From: Collinsella tanakaei
Lineage (GTDB): Bacteria; Actinomycetota; Coriobacteriia; Coriobacteriales; Coriobacteriaceae
DNA length: 64,000 nucleotides
Assembly: GCF_021531055.1 (NCBI RefSeq)
Contig: NZ_JADYTL010000004.1
Coordinates: 62,001 to 126,000 of the forward strand
Reading direction: 5' to 3'
Each line of letters begins with the position of its first letter. Within the stretch, counting starts at the first letter, position 1. A model generated the notes under the pieces. The model did no database searches, was not told the DNA's origin, and saw only the letters and a list, made by a program, of their open reading frames with translations. Both the position numbers and the translations under genes were made by a program. Positions 1 to 8,171 of this stretch are shown here, one piece after another.

Positions 1-539
1 AACGAGACGCAGCGATCGACGAGCGCGTCGAGCAGCTCGCGGTCGTGCGAGACGAGGATGCCGATGCCGCGGAAGCGCGCGAGTGCCGCGGTGAGCTGGG
101 CACGAGCATCGACGTCCAGGTGATTGGTCGGTTCGTCGGCGACGAGCACGTCGGGATGCTGCCAAAGCGCCGTGGCGATCTGGAGCTTCTTGCGCTCACC
201 GAAGGAGAGCTCGTCGAAGCGCCACGGCATATCGTCCTCGATATGGAAGATCCGTCTGAGCTCGCGCGCCTCGCGGCCGTAATCCGCGGCGAAATCGTAC
301 AGCCCGTCAGGGGAGCGGTCGACCTCTTGGTCGCACATCGCGCAGACGAGGCCGTGCGTGACCGATCCCGTGTCGGGCTCGAGCTTCCCGCAGGCGATGC
401 GCGCGAGCGTGGATTTGCCGCAGCCGTTGTCACCGAGCAGGCCGGTCCAGCCGACGGGGAAGGTGACGGTCACGTTTGAGAGGATGGGTTCGAGGGCGGA
501 GGGGTAGGCGAACGACACGCCGGATAGCATAAGTTGCAT
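1..539 (-). CDS. ABC-F family ATPase, 3' truncated by window edge
   Basis: The first 179 residues of a soluble ABC ATPase are present; the C-terminal part lies beyond base 1. The Walker A motif GDNGCGKST is at residues 36-44, the signature LSFGERKK at 111-118, Walker B with DEPTNHLD at 135-142, and the switch His in SHDREL near 165. DEPTNHLD and the absence of membrane segments are typical of ABC-F proteins, which act on ribosomes (translation or antibiotic protection) rather than in transport. The ATG at 539 is chosen because AGGAG lies 7 bases upstream; the in-frame ATG at 545 almost touches that site. The missing second ABC domain prevents assignment to a subfamily. Confidence 0.88.
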   Translation of the reverse strand, partial: MQLMLSGVSFAYPSALEPILSNVTVTFPVGWTGLLGDNGCGKSTLARIACGKLEPDTGSVTHGLVCAMCDQEVDRSPDGLYDFAADYGREARELRRIFHIEDDMPWRFDELSFGERKKLQIATALWQHPDVLVADEPTNHLDVDARAQLTAALARFRGIGILVSHDRELLDALVDRCVS

Positions 540-720
540 AGACATACTCCTGGTGACACGCGGCATGCGCCGCGGGGCCTCCCTGCATGCGCAGGGTTCG
601 TCAAACGATGAGCTGTCTAGCGAATCCGCACCGTGTCCTGTCTTTCTGCCGATCCGATGGCGCCGCCACACGCGCTGCGGGGCCCTGTGTCCCACTCGGC
701 CGGCAGCCCCCAGTATAGCC

Positions 721-780
721 GACAAAATGGTGCCAGGTACAAACTTGTCGCGACAAGTTTGTACCTGGCACCATCTTGTC
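721..780. repeat. 60-bp near-perfect palindrome (GTGCCAGGT family, copy 1)
   Basis: Two 30-base arms (721-750 and 751-780) are reverse complements with one mismatch and no loop. Each arm carries GGTGCCAGGTACAAAC and ends in GACAA/TTGTC. Related copies lie at 27768, 53651, 53872 and 61813. The rest of the 540-786 gap shows no gene. The copy sits just after the stop of the fructosamine-kinase-like gene, so it may also act as an RNA end, although no T-run follows. Confidence 0.85.
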
Positions 781-786
781 GGTCGG

Positions 787-1629
787 TTAGGCGTAGTGGC
801 GGGCGACAGCGAGGGTTTCGGGGATGTAGCCGCCGCCGAACAGCACGCAATGGAGCAAAAGCGGTGCCAGTTGGTGCAGGCCCACGCGCTCGCGCCAGCC
901 GTCGGCGAGCGGGGACGCCTCATCGTAGCCGGCGAGCACGTCCTCGAGGAACGGATAGCCGAAGAGCTGGAGCATGGCCAGATCGGTCTCGGCGTGCCCG
1001 CCGTAAGCCATGGGATCGATGAGGGCGCCGCTGGTCGGGGCGTTCGCATCGGCGAGGTAGAGCACGTTGCCTGCCCACAGATCCCCGTGCAGCCGAGCGC
1101 ACGGAACGCCCGCTTCGCGCACGAGGACGGGCTGCGGGGCGTCGAACTCGCCGGCTGCGACGCGCGAGGCGACCCGTTCGAGGAGCTCGGCTTCGCGATG
1201 CCCGAACGAGCCGTCGTCGCGCAGCAGGCGCACGTAGTACATCATGCGGTACTCGGCGAAAAACGCGCCCCAGCTCGATGCGGCGTCGCGCGAAGCCCAC
1301 GGGGTCAGTGCGCGTCCGATGCCCGCGGCGCTATCCGGCGTCTCGGGTGGCGGGCAGCCCCACCAGGGGGCTCCGGCGGCATGCATACGGGCGAGGGAGG
1401 CTCCGATGCGCCGCGCCGCCGCGCGCGTGGGCGCTCCGGTTTCGATGCGCTCCTCCACAAGACGCTCGCGCGATGCTTCGCGCACGCGGGCGATGCGGAT
1501 GCCACCGCTGCCTTCCGCCTCGGCGAGCCAGCGCAGGCCCGCCGCCTCACAGAGCAGCTCATCGCTCGTAGGCGATCCTGTCTTCACGACGTTTCCCTGC
1601 TCGAACCTCGGCACCAGTCCTCCTCCCAT
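787..1629 (-). CDS. Fructosamine kinase family protein
   Basis: A 280-residue protein of the fructosamine/ketosamine kinase family (aminoglycoside-phosphotransferase-like fold). Visible motifs are the catalytic HGDLWAGN at 181-188, the metal-binding IDP at 204-206 followed by GHAETDLAM (211-219), and an N-terminal VVKTG with the probable ATP-contacting Lys16. Known members phosphorylate sugar-amine adducts (glycated amines) so that they break down; the bacterial substrate is often unknown. The start is uncertain: the ATG at 1629 overlaps a palindromic repeat and has no ribosome site, whereas the GTG at 1614 (residue 6) follows GGAGG closely and may be the true start. No operon partner is seen. 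Confidence 0.85.
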   Translation of the reverse strand: MGGGLVPRFEQGNVVKTGSPTSDELLCEAAGLRWLAEAEGSGGIRIARVREASRERLVEERIETGAPTRAAARRIGASLARMHAAGAPWWGCPPPETPDSAAGIGRALTPWASRDAASSWGAFFAEYRMMYYVRLLRDDGSFGHREAELLERVASRVAAGEFDAPQPVLVREAGVPCARLHGDLWAGNVLYLADANAPTSGALIDPMAYGGHAETDLAMLQLFGYPFLEDVLAGYDEASPLADGWRERVGLHQLAPLLLHCVLFGGGYIPETLAVARHYA

Positions 1630-1691
1630 GTAGAATAACCCCAGGGGTTTTTCTACATGCCATGTAAGATAACCCCAGGGGTTTTTCTACA
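1629..1691. repeat. Two direct copies of a 29-bp palindrome
   Basis: The palindromic unit (ends TGTA/TACA, core AACCCCAGGGGTT) occurs at 1629-1657 and again at 1663-1691, 34 bases apart, differing by two bases in the left arm. The first copy overlaps the upstream start codon of the fructosamine-kinase-like gene. The spacing and symmetry would fit a dimeric repressor's operator pair. A dispersed repeat is equally possible because no regulator is identified. Confidence 0.7.
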
Positions 1692-1776
1692 TCAAAAGTT
1701 GGTTTATGTGGCCGAGAAGCTGGGAAATCTCACGCGTGATCATAATGTTCAACCAATGATCGAGAGATGGGGCATC

Positions 1777-2110
1777 ATGGCAGTACCTGGTAAGGGACGT
1801 ACCGTCGCGATCATTTTGCTGGTCATCTTCTTGGCGATCGGCGTCGTTTCTTCAACTCGCTCGGCAGCAGCGCGCCGGAGGGCTCGATAACGACGCGATC
1901 ACCCTGCGCGGCGTGACGCTTTCCGGCGATGACTACAAGGTCGTCACCATCGAGGAGGAGCTCTACGAGCTGCCGATCGACGGAACGCCCGCCCACGAGA
2001 TCGCCGAGGGCAGCCGCGACTTCATCTCGCGCAACCGCGACGAGCTGTGGATGACGGGCGAGACGGTCGACCGCCTGGGCATCGAGGGTCTCGACGTCAT
2101 CGGCGACTAA
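1777..2110 (+). pseudogene. Broken small membrane-anchored protein, unrecognised
   Basis: The ATG at 1777 begins MAVPGKGRTVAIILLVIFL, a short N-terminus and one membrane helix, then runs to a stop at 1888. A different frame carries a plausible acidic soluble domain from about 1890 to the stop at 2110 (GVTLSGDDYKVVTIEEE onward). The bridging bases read well (FNSLGSSAPEG) only in the third frame, so two small shifts seem needed to restore a protein of about 110 residues. I do not recognise the family. Either real decay or sequence errors could explain this; the neighbouring MFS remnant favours decay. Confidence 0.5.
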
Positions 2111-2140
2111 TGGGGCGCGTCACCTTACGTCTGACGTTTT

Positions 2141-2860
2141 TCACGCGTGGCGCTTGCGGCCCCAGGGGTCGCGGAAGTCCTCACGCGGATCCCATGCGCG
2201 CTGGTAGAGCAGGCGCCAGGCGAATATGCGGTTGGCGCATACGATACATGCGAAGCCGGCGAGCGCGCAAAGGGCCATGACGGTAGGCGAAGCACCGAAA
2301 ACGAGCGGTACCACCGAGGCGAATGCGATGAGCGCGCAGGTGAGAGCCGGTGCGAGTCGCGTTCCGCCACGCTGGCAAAACTCCGCGTAGTACCCGAACA
2401 GCTTGGCCGTACAGAGGAGCGCCACGGCGCAATAGACGAACAGCAGCCAAGGGGTTGTTGCTGGGTCGTAAGCGTGCCACAGGGTGTCTGTCGCCGCCAA
2501 CCCGAAGCCCAGCAGACATCCTGAGACCAGGGCGTGCTTCCACACAAGCGAGCGGTCGCGCATGATGCGCGCGCCTTCGGAGGGCGTGATCTCCGTCGAA
2601 GGTATGGGGTCGCCTGGCGTGCCGGGTGCCGGATCATGCGCGGAGGTGCCCAGCAGTTCATCGACGGTGCAGCCGTATACCTCGGCGAGTCGCCTGAGAT
2701 TGCACAGGTCGGGCTGCGACTGTCCCTGTTCCCATTTCGAGATCGCCTGTCGTGTCACGCCTAGGCGTATGGCGAGCTGTCCTTGTGTGAGGCCACGGGA
2801 TCGCCGTGCGGCACGAAGGGCTTGCCCAAGGTCGCACGTTGGTTTGCGGAGGGATGCCAT
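2141..2860 (-). CDS. XRE-family regulator with four membrane helices
   Basis: A 239-residue protein. Residues 10-64 are a Cro/CI-type helix-turn-helix (LTQGQLAIRLGVTRQAISKW), followed by a proline-rich linker (73-95) and four hydrophobic helices near 108-126, 137-154, 170-190 and 193-212. Membrane-tethered XRE regulators of this shape are common in Firmicutes and Actinobacteria, but their signals are mostly unknown. It lies alone between two decayed genes and may once have regulated the lost MFS transporter downstream; that is inference only. The start fits the HTH alignment well. Confidence 0.8.
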   Translation of the reverse strand: MASLRKPTCDLGQALRAARRSRGLTQGQLAIRLGVTRQAISKWEQGQSQPDLCNLRRLAEVYGCTVDELLGTSAHDPAPGTPGDPIPSTEITPSEGARIMRDRSLVWKHALVSGCLLGFGLAATDTLWHAYDPATTPWLLFVYCAVALLCTAKLFGYYAEFCQRGGTRLAPALTCALIAFASVVPLVFGASPTVMALCALAGFACIVCANRIFAWRLLYQRAWDPREDFRDPWGRKRHA

Positions 2861-3024
2861 CGGTGCCTCCCCGAAAGCGGATGTCGTATCACCTAGATTT
2901 TACCGGTGTCGTCCGCCCGCCATACCGAAAGGGCGCCAAGAGGTGTCAACTGCCGGTTGCCCCGCAGGTGAGAGGCGGTGTAGCCGGATTGCCCGCCCTG
3001 GGCCGCGGGAAGGAGGAAGCCTGA

Positions 3025-3348
3025 CTGTGCCTGCTGGTTCTTGGGACCGCCTCCGGTATCGGCATCTTTATCGCAGGGTACGCGCTGTACTACGTGTGCA
3101 TCGCCGCGCGAAGCGTTATCGAGCAGACGGTCTTGCACAACGCCGTGCCGTCGCAGGAGCGCGCGAGCATGGCCTCCGTCCAATCCCTTTCGCTGCGCGG
3201 CGGCGGCGCGCTCGCGTCGGCGGCGGGTGCAGGAGTGATCGCCGCCTTCGGCATTTCGGGCGCCTGGCCGACCTTCGCCGTCCTCGCCCTGCTTCTGGAG
3301 CTCGTTGCTTTCAGGGGAAAGGACGGCGAGCACACGAAGCGAAAGTAG
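3025..3348 (+). pseudogene. C-terminal remnant of an MFS transporter
   Basis: After a stop at 3022-3024 the frame stays open for 107 codons and encodes one membrane helix (GIGIFIAGYALYYV), a loop NAVPSQERASMASVQSLS, and two closely spaced helices ending in a basic tail. The pattern of an ERA(S/T) loop followed by a Gly/Ala-rich helix is typical of the last third of major facilitator drug/sugar exporters. Nothing upstream encodes the missing helices, and no convincing start with a ribosome site is present. I read it as a 5'-truncated pseudogene. Confidence 0.65.
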
Positions 3349-3472
3349 GTTCCGAGCGTGCAACTCAAAATGGCTACGATGCCGTCCACCTCCGAATTTC
3401 CGCCGTTCGCCGTGCTGCCTCTTCCGTTGGTTTATCCGAAAACGGCAGAATGACATCTAATCGCATACGTAA

Positions 3473-3557
3473 GGCGTGTTACTGGTAGGCAGGCACTAAC
3501 CTTCGGCTTTCGAGGCGGCGCAAGCGTCGCGGACATGTCGTCGGTCGGTGCTTTTTT
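3473..3557 (+). promoter_or_regulatory. RAT antiterminator site overlapping an intrinsic terminator
   Basis: Bases 3473-3501 contain TGTTACTG, a short spacer and GGCAGGCA followed by AACC. This matches the ribonucleic antiterminator bound by BglG/LicT/GlcT proteins. The 3' half, GCACTAACC, can instead pair with GGTCGGTGC near 3544-3551, which is followed by TTTTTT (3552-3557), forming a terminator. These mutually exclusive folds ahead of a PTS gene are the classic antitermination switch. The cognate protein is most likely encoded at 5952-6788. The rest of the 3349-3690 gap shows no gene. Confidence 0.85.
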
Positions 3558-3690
3558 CATGCCGGCATATCGCTTCCGCCCAGCGCATCTTGCAACTCTT
3601 TCGCCTCCTCCAAGCCAGCGACATTCGGTCCGGGTCATCCCGGAATCATCCGCGCCCGTCATCAGGGCGCATGGACGCTAGGAGGCGTAC

Positions 3691-5847
3691 ATGAAGGACA
3701 AGATCTTCGGAATCCTTCAGCGCGTGGGACGTTCGTTCATGCTTCCCATCGCGGTTCTGCCAGTGGCCGGCCTGCTTCTGGGTCTCGGCAGCTCATTTAC
3801 GAACGAGACCACCCTCGCCACGTACAACCTGCTGGGCATCATGGGGCCCGGCACCATCGCTTGGGATGTCTTTACGGTGCTTTCCGCCTGCGGTGGCGTG
3901 ATCTTCGACAACCTGCCGCTCATCTTCGCCGTGGGCGTGGCCATCGGCATGGCGCGCGCCGAGAAAGAGGTCGCGGCGCTCTCCGCTGCCGTCGCGTTTC
4001 TCGTCATGCACTCCGCGATCTCGGCCATGATCACCCTCACCGGCGGCGTCGAGCAGTTCATCGACGGCGCGACCGCGAGCGTGCTTGGCATCACCTCGCT
4101 GCAGATGGGCGCCTTTGGTGGCATCATCGTGGGCCTGGGCACCTCGGCGCTGCACAACAAGTTCTATAAGATCCAGCTGCCCCAAGCGCTTTCGTTCTTC
4201 GGCGGCTCGCGCTTCGTGCCGATCATCTCCACAGTCGTGTTCACCTTCGTGGGCATCGCGATGTTCTTCATCTGGCAGCCCGTTCAGGACGGTATCAACG
4301 CGCTGGGCTATGCCGTGGCGAGTGCCGGTCCGGTCGGCGTCTTCCTGTTCGGCATGATCAAGCGCCTGCTCATTCCCTTCGGCCTGCATCACGTCTTCTA
4401 CCTGCCCTTCTGGCAGACCGCTGTCGGCGGCTCCATGGAGGTTGCCGGCCAGATGGTCTACGGTGCCCAGAACATCTTCTTCGCGCAGCTGGCCGACCCC
4501 ACCGTCACGCACTTCTCCACGGCGGGTACCTGGTGCTTCACCGGCGAATTCGTCCTGTATATCTTCGCCTTTCCCGGTGCTGCGCTCGCCATGTACCAGG
4601 CGGCCAGGCCCGAGCGCAAGAAAGTCGTCGGCGGCCTGTTGCTCTCCGCGGCACTGACTTCCATGCTCACCGGTATCACCGAGCCCCTTGAGTTCTCCTT
4701 CCTGTTCGTCGCGCCGGTGCTTTTCGGAATCTCCACCGTGTTCGCGGGTCTCGCTTACATGCTGTGCTACCTGCTCAACATCACCGTCGGTCTCACCTTC
4801 TCGGGTGGCTTCCTCGATCTGTTCATGTTCGGCATCCTGCAGGGTAACGACAAGACGAGCTGGCTGCTCATCATCCCGTTGGGCATCGCGTTCTTTGCCG
4901 TGTACTACCTGCTGTTCACGTTCCTGATCAAGAAGTTCGACTTCGCAACGCCCGGTCGCGAGGAGGGGGATACCGAGACCAAGCTCTACACCAAGGCCGA
5001 CTACAATGCCCGCAAGGAAGGCGAGCAGGCGCAAGACGCCGCGGGTGCTTCCGCTGACGACGAGCGGTCCGCGCAGATCACGGCAGGTCTGGGCGGCGCG
5101 GCGAACATCCGCGACGTCGACTGTTGCGCCACCCGTCTGCGCGTGACGGTCCACGACGGTTCGCTTGTCGAAGATTCGCTGCTCAGGGCCACCGGTGCCG
5201 CAGGCGTCATCAAACGCGGCGAGGGCGTGCAGGTGGTCTACGGTCCGCAGGTGAACGTGATCAAGACCGAGCTCGAGGCGTATCTTGCCGCATTGCCCGT
5301 AGCGGACGCCGCGAGCGGGGAAGAGGATGCGAAGAAGGCCGACGCCGAGTCCACAGCGAGCGAGGAGGCGCGTGAGCCGATGGAGACCATCACGCTGGGC
5401 AGCCCCCTTGCTGGAGAGGCTTTGGCGCTCACATCATGTCCTGATCCCGTTTTCGCAGGTAAGATGATGGGAGATGGCGCCAGCATCGTTCCGAGCGAGG
5501 GCGTGCTCGTGGCGCCGTGCGATGCCAAGGTTGCCTTCGTGTTCGAGACCAAGCACGCCGTGGGACTCGAGCTTCCGGATGGCACGGGGATCCTCTGCCA
5601 CGTTGGCATCGATACCGTCAAGCTGGGCGGCGAAGGCTTTACCGCCCATGTGGCACAAGGTGATGAGGTCGAACGCGGTGATACACTGTTGACGTTCGAC
5701 GTGGCCCAGATCGCCCAAAGCGCTCCGAGCATCTCGACGCCGGTGCTTGTCACGAGCACTGACGACAACCACAAGGTGCGCCAGTTGGCTTTCGGTCATG
5801 TGAACCGGGGTGACGACCTGCTCGCGATCGATATCTTCGAGGCGTAG
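3691..5847 (+). CDS. PTS EIICBA, glucose/maltose family
   Basis: A 718-residue fused phosphotransferase permease. The order is EIIC (about 1-415, many membrane helices, GITEPLEF at 328-335), EIIB (about 455-535, phospho-Cys479 in CATRLR) and EIIA (about 565-718, His637 in ILCHVGIDTVKL and His622). It imports and phosphorylates a hexose or glucoside using phosphate from HPr. The family covers glucose, maltose/glucoside and N-acetylglucosamine permeases; glucose-type is most likely but sequence alone does not fix the substrate. Transcription is controlled by the RAT/terminator 130 bases upstream, and an antiterminator gene follows 104 bases downstream. The linkers between domains are acidic and Ala-rich. 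Confidence 0.93.
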   Translation: MKDKIFGILQRVGRSFMLPIAVLPVAGLLLGLGSSFTNETTLATYNLLGIMGPGTIAWDVFTVLSACGGVIFDNLPLIFAVGVAIGMARAEKEVAALSAAVAFLVMHSAISAMITLTGGVEQFIDGATASVLGITSLQMGAFGGIIVGLGTSALHNKFYKIQLPQALSFFGGSRFVPIISTVVFTFVGIAMFFIWQPVQDGINALGYAVASAGPVGVFLFGMIKRLLIPFGLHHVFYLPFWQTAVGGSMEVAGQMVYGAQNIFFAQLADPTVTHFSTAGTWCFTGEFVLYIFAFPGAALAMYQAARPERKKVVGGLLLSAALTSMLTGITEPLEFSFLFVAPVLFGISTVFAGLAYMLCYLLNITVGLTFSGGFLDLFMFGILQGNDKTSWLLIIPLGIAFFAVYYLLFTFLIKKFDFATPGREEGDTETKLYTKADYNARKEGEQAQDAAGASADDERSAQITAGLGGAANIRDVDCCATRLRVTVHDGSLVEDSLLRATGAAGVIKRGEGVQVVYGPQVNVIKTELEAYLAALPVADAASGEEDAKKADAESTASEEAREPMETITLGSPLAGEALALTSCPDPVFAGKMMGDGASIVPSEGVLVAPCDAKVAFVFETKHAVGLELPDGTGILCHVGIDTVKLGGEGFTAHVAQGDEVERGDTLLTFDVAQIAQSAPSISTPVLVTSTDDNHKVRQLAFGHVNRGDDLLAIDIFEA

Positions 5848-5951
5848 GCGGCGCCCTTCGCATGATTCCCGTCGGGCGGTCCTGCAGAAGATCGCCCGAC
5901 GGCGCCCGTGACCGAGGGATGCTCCGTCCGCGAATACTTGGGAAGGCTGCC

Positions 5952-6788
5952 ATGTACCGCATCACCAAACCCCTGAACCATAACGCCGTACTCGCCTTCG
6001 ACGTCGACGATGGGCACGAGTATCTGGTCGTGGGCCGAGGAGTGGGCTTCGGCCGTAAGCCCGGCGAGCGCGTGGAGGGTTTCGAGTGCGGAGGCGAGGT
6101 TCAACGTTATCTGCTTTCGCAGGATGCGGGCGGACGCGGTGCGGCGCGCGAGGCGATCGAGCGGTTGGATCCTCGCGTGCTGGATGCTGCCGAAGATATC
6201 TACGGGGAAGGGCGTGCGGTTTTCGGAACGCTCGATCCGGAGATGCTGCTGCCGCTCGCCGACCATCTTGCTTTCGCCGTCGCGCGGGCGCGCGACGGAC
6301 GCGCGGTGACCAATCCGCTGACCGAAGATATACGGGCGCTTTTTCCTCGTGAGTTCGAGATCGCCGCGCGCGGCGTGACACGGCTGGGGGAGACTTTGGG
6401 GCTGTATTTGGGTGACGATGAGGCGGGATTGGTCGCGCTGCATGTGCACGCGGCACTCGACGACACGCACGTGAGTCAAGCCATGACCATAGCGCAGATC
6501 ACCCATTCGTGCATCGAGGCGGTCGAGCGCATCGCCGGGTCGCCGGTGAACACCTCCTCCATGGATTACAACCGCCTCATGACGCATGTGAAGTACATGG
6601 CCGCGCGCATTCTGCGTGGCGAGCGCCTGACGATAGACGTGAACGATACGATCCGCTCGAGTGCGCCGGAGAGCTATGCCATCGCCGAGCAGGTGTGCGC
6701 CGAGGTGGAGCAGGCGTTCGGTAAGCCCGTGAGCGAGCTGGAAGCCGGCTATCTGGCCATGCATATCGCTCGCGTGGTCGGGCGGTGA
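5952..6788 (+). CDS. BglG/LicT-type transcription antiterminator
   Basis: A 278-residue RNA-binding regulator. Residues 1-57 form the CAT RNA-binding domain (MYRITKPLNHNAVLAFD). Two PRD domains follow, with the conserved phosphorylatable histidines at His105 (ADHLAF), His164 (VALHVH), His212 (MTHVKY) and His271 (AMHIAR). Known members bind the RAT RNA and block termination when their PTS permease is transporting sugar. The target is very probably the RAT at 3473-3501. The start at 5952 is chosen over an upstream in-frame ATG at 5862 because the CAT domain begins exactly there and GGAAGG lies just before it. The gene may lie in the transcript that it controls, giving positive feedback. Confidence 0.92.
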   Translation: MYRITKPLNHNAVLAFDVDDGHEYLVVGRGVGFGRKPGERVEGFECGGEVQRYLLSQDAGGRGAAREAIERLDPRVLDAAEDIYGEGRAVFGTLDPEMLLPLADHLAFAVARARDGRAVTNPLTEDIRALFPREFEIAARGVTRLGETLGLYLGDDEAGLVALHVHAALDDTHVSQAMTIAQITHSCIEAVERIAGSPVNTSSMDYNRLMTHVKYMAARILRGERLTIDVNDTIRSSAPESYAIAEQVCAEVEQAFGKPVSELEAGYLAMHIARVVGR

Positions 6789-6831
6789 AGCTGCCTCGTT
6801 CCACTCGGGGTGCATCACATGCGAAAACGTG

Positions 6832-6864
6832 AAAACGTCTGACGTGAAAACGTCAGACGTTTTT
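6832..6864. terminator. Bidirectional terminator
   Basis: The 13-base arms AAAACGTCTGACG (6832-6844) and CGTCAGACGTTTT (6851-6863) are perfect complements around a 6-base loop, with A- and T-runs on either side. It lies between the convergent antiterminator gene and the gene at 6876-7895. The CGTCAGACG core recurs near 2128 and 8042. Confidence 0.85.
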
Positions 6865-6875
6865 CCATTTAGGCG

Positions 6876-7895
6876 TCAGTAGTAGAGCTTGAACAGATAT
6901 TCCAGCGTGCTGTCGTAGACGTCCTCGTCGGGGACCCATTCGCCGTCGCGCTGCACGAAATCGAGGCCCGCATATTCCATGGTGTGCGTGGCGTCGGCGT
7001 ACGTTTCGAGGGTGCCGGCATAGAGTTCCTGGATGAAGGCGCGGTCCTCGTCGCTCAGCGTGGCGTCGTCCTCGTCGAGCAGTCCGCGGTCGTCCAGATA
7101 CTCGAAGACCTCGGGATAGAAGTCATTGCGCCACGAGTCGATATCGGCAAGTTCGATATCGAAATACGACGAGCCGGTGGCCTCATCGTCCTCATCGATG
7201 GCGGAGAACGCATAGACGTCGTGGATCTGATAGTCGACGGTATGGAGCGCCCACGCCGCGTACTCGGCAGGGTCGATTCCCGCATCCTCGACGGTAAAGC
7301 CGGTCAAGTTCTCGAAATCCCACGTGAAGTACTCGATGATGCTCGTCTCGGCGGTGCCACCGGGCTCGTCGAGCGCCTCCAGCGTGTCGATCGTCGCCTG
7401 CTCGACCGCCTGCTCATCGGCATCGAGTTCGTCGGAGTCGTACTCGTATTCGTAGTCGTAGTCGTAATCATCGACGTCGTCGTAGTCGTCGAAAGCATCG
7501 AATGGCGATGAGTGATTCAAGGTGAGGTCGTATACGGCTTCGGAGATGCAGCTTCCGAGTGCTCCGAAGATGGAAAGCGCGGCGACCATGATGATGAACG
7601 CGGTGATGCAGCCGCACCCCTTCTTGCCACGCGAATCGGCATTCCGGGGTCGCTTGGGCAAGATCGGCTTGCTGCTTTTGCGCGGTCGACGGCGCGCGGG
7701 TGCCTCTTCCGTCGTGTCGGGAGCATCGTAGTTGTCCGGCCGTTTGACGGGGCTTTCGTAGCCCTCTTCGGGAAGCCCGCAGACGTGCCCGTCATCGAAT
7801 CCGTCGCGCGCGGGGTCGTTGCTCGGCAGCTCCCATGGCAGCTCGGGTTCGCCGGCGTTGAAGGGGTCGATCTGCGACGGGCGACGCTTTGCCAT
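6876..7895 (-). CDS. Acidic single-pass membrane protein, unrecognised
   Basis: A 339-residue protein of unknown function. A charged, proline-rich cytoplasmic segment (1-92) ends in a basic stretch (RPRNADSRGKKG), then a single helix spans about 95-118 (CITAFIIMVAALSIFGALGS). Outside lies an extremely acidic tract of Asp-Tyr/Glu-Tyr repeats (about 134-158), then a predicted mostly helical domain of about 180 residues. The low-complexity DY/EY run is coded by a GTAGTC-like repeat on the plus strand around 7435-7490. The topology (positive inside, acidic outside) suggests a surface-exposed sensor or adhesin-like stalk. I see no family motif. It is a single gene ending at the shared terminator. 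Confidence 0.75.
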   Translation of the reverse strand: MAKRRPSQIDPFNAGEPELPWELPSNDPARDGFDDGHVCGLPEEGYESPVKRPDNYDAPDTTEEAPARRRPRKSSKPILPKRPRNADSRGKKGCGCITAFIIMVAALSIFGALGSCISEAVYDLTLNHSSPFDAFDDYDDVDDYDYDYEYEYDSDELDADEQAVEQATIDTLEALDEPGGTAETSIIEYFTWDFENLTGFTVEDAGIDPAEYAAWALHTVDYQIHDVYAFSAIDEDDEATGSSYFDIELADIDSWRNDFYPEVFEYLDDRGLLDEDDATLSDEDRAFIQELYAGTLETYADATHTMEYAGLDFVQRDGEWVPDEDVYDSTLEYLFKLYY

Positions 7896-8171
7896 GGTGC
7901 CTCCTCGAGGTTGAAGCGTGCGTTGACACCAGTATACGGACGACGCGTCGGGTAAACGTTGCGAGAGGTGCTGAGCGTACCAAGTCCTTACGTATGCGGA
8001 TACTCCCCAAACATGTGGGATATCCGCCTCCAGGCGAAAAAACGTCAGACGTCATTTCACATCGTCGACGGCGGCTATCCCTTTGGCGAAACGCTCTGGC
8101 AAAACGGGCGCTTTGGTCGTAGGCTGGATGTACTGCGCTGCCCGCGCGCCCTGCGGTCGACAGGAGGCACC

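Noticed and set aside
7896-8171. Glycine riboswitch ahead of glyA
   Set aside because: Only a simple hairpin is present; the conserved glycine-aptamer core is not seen.
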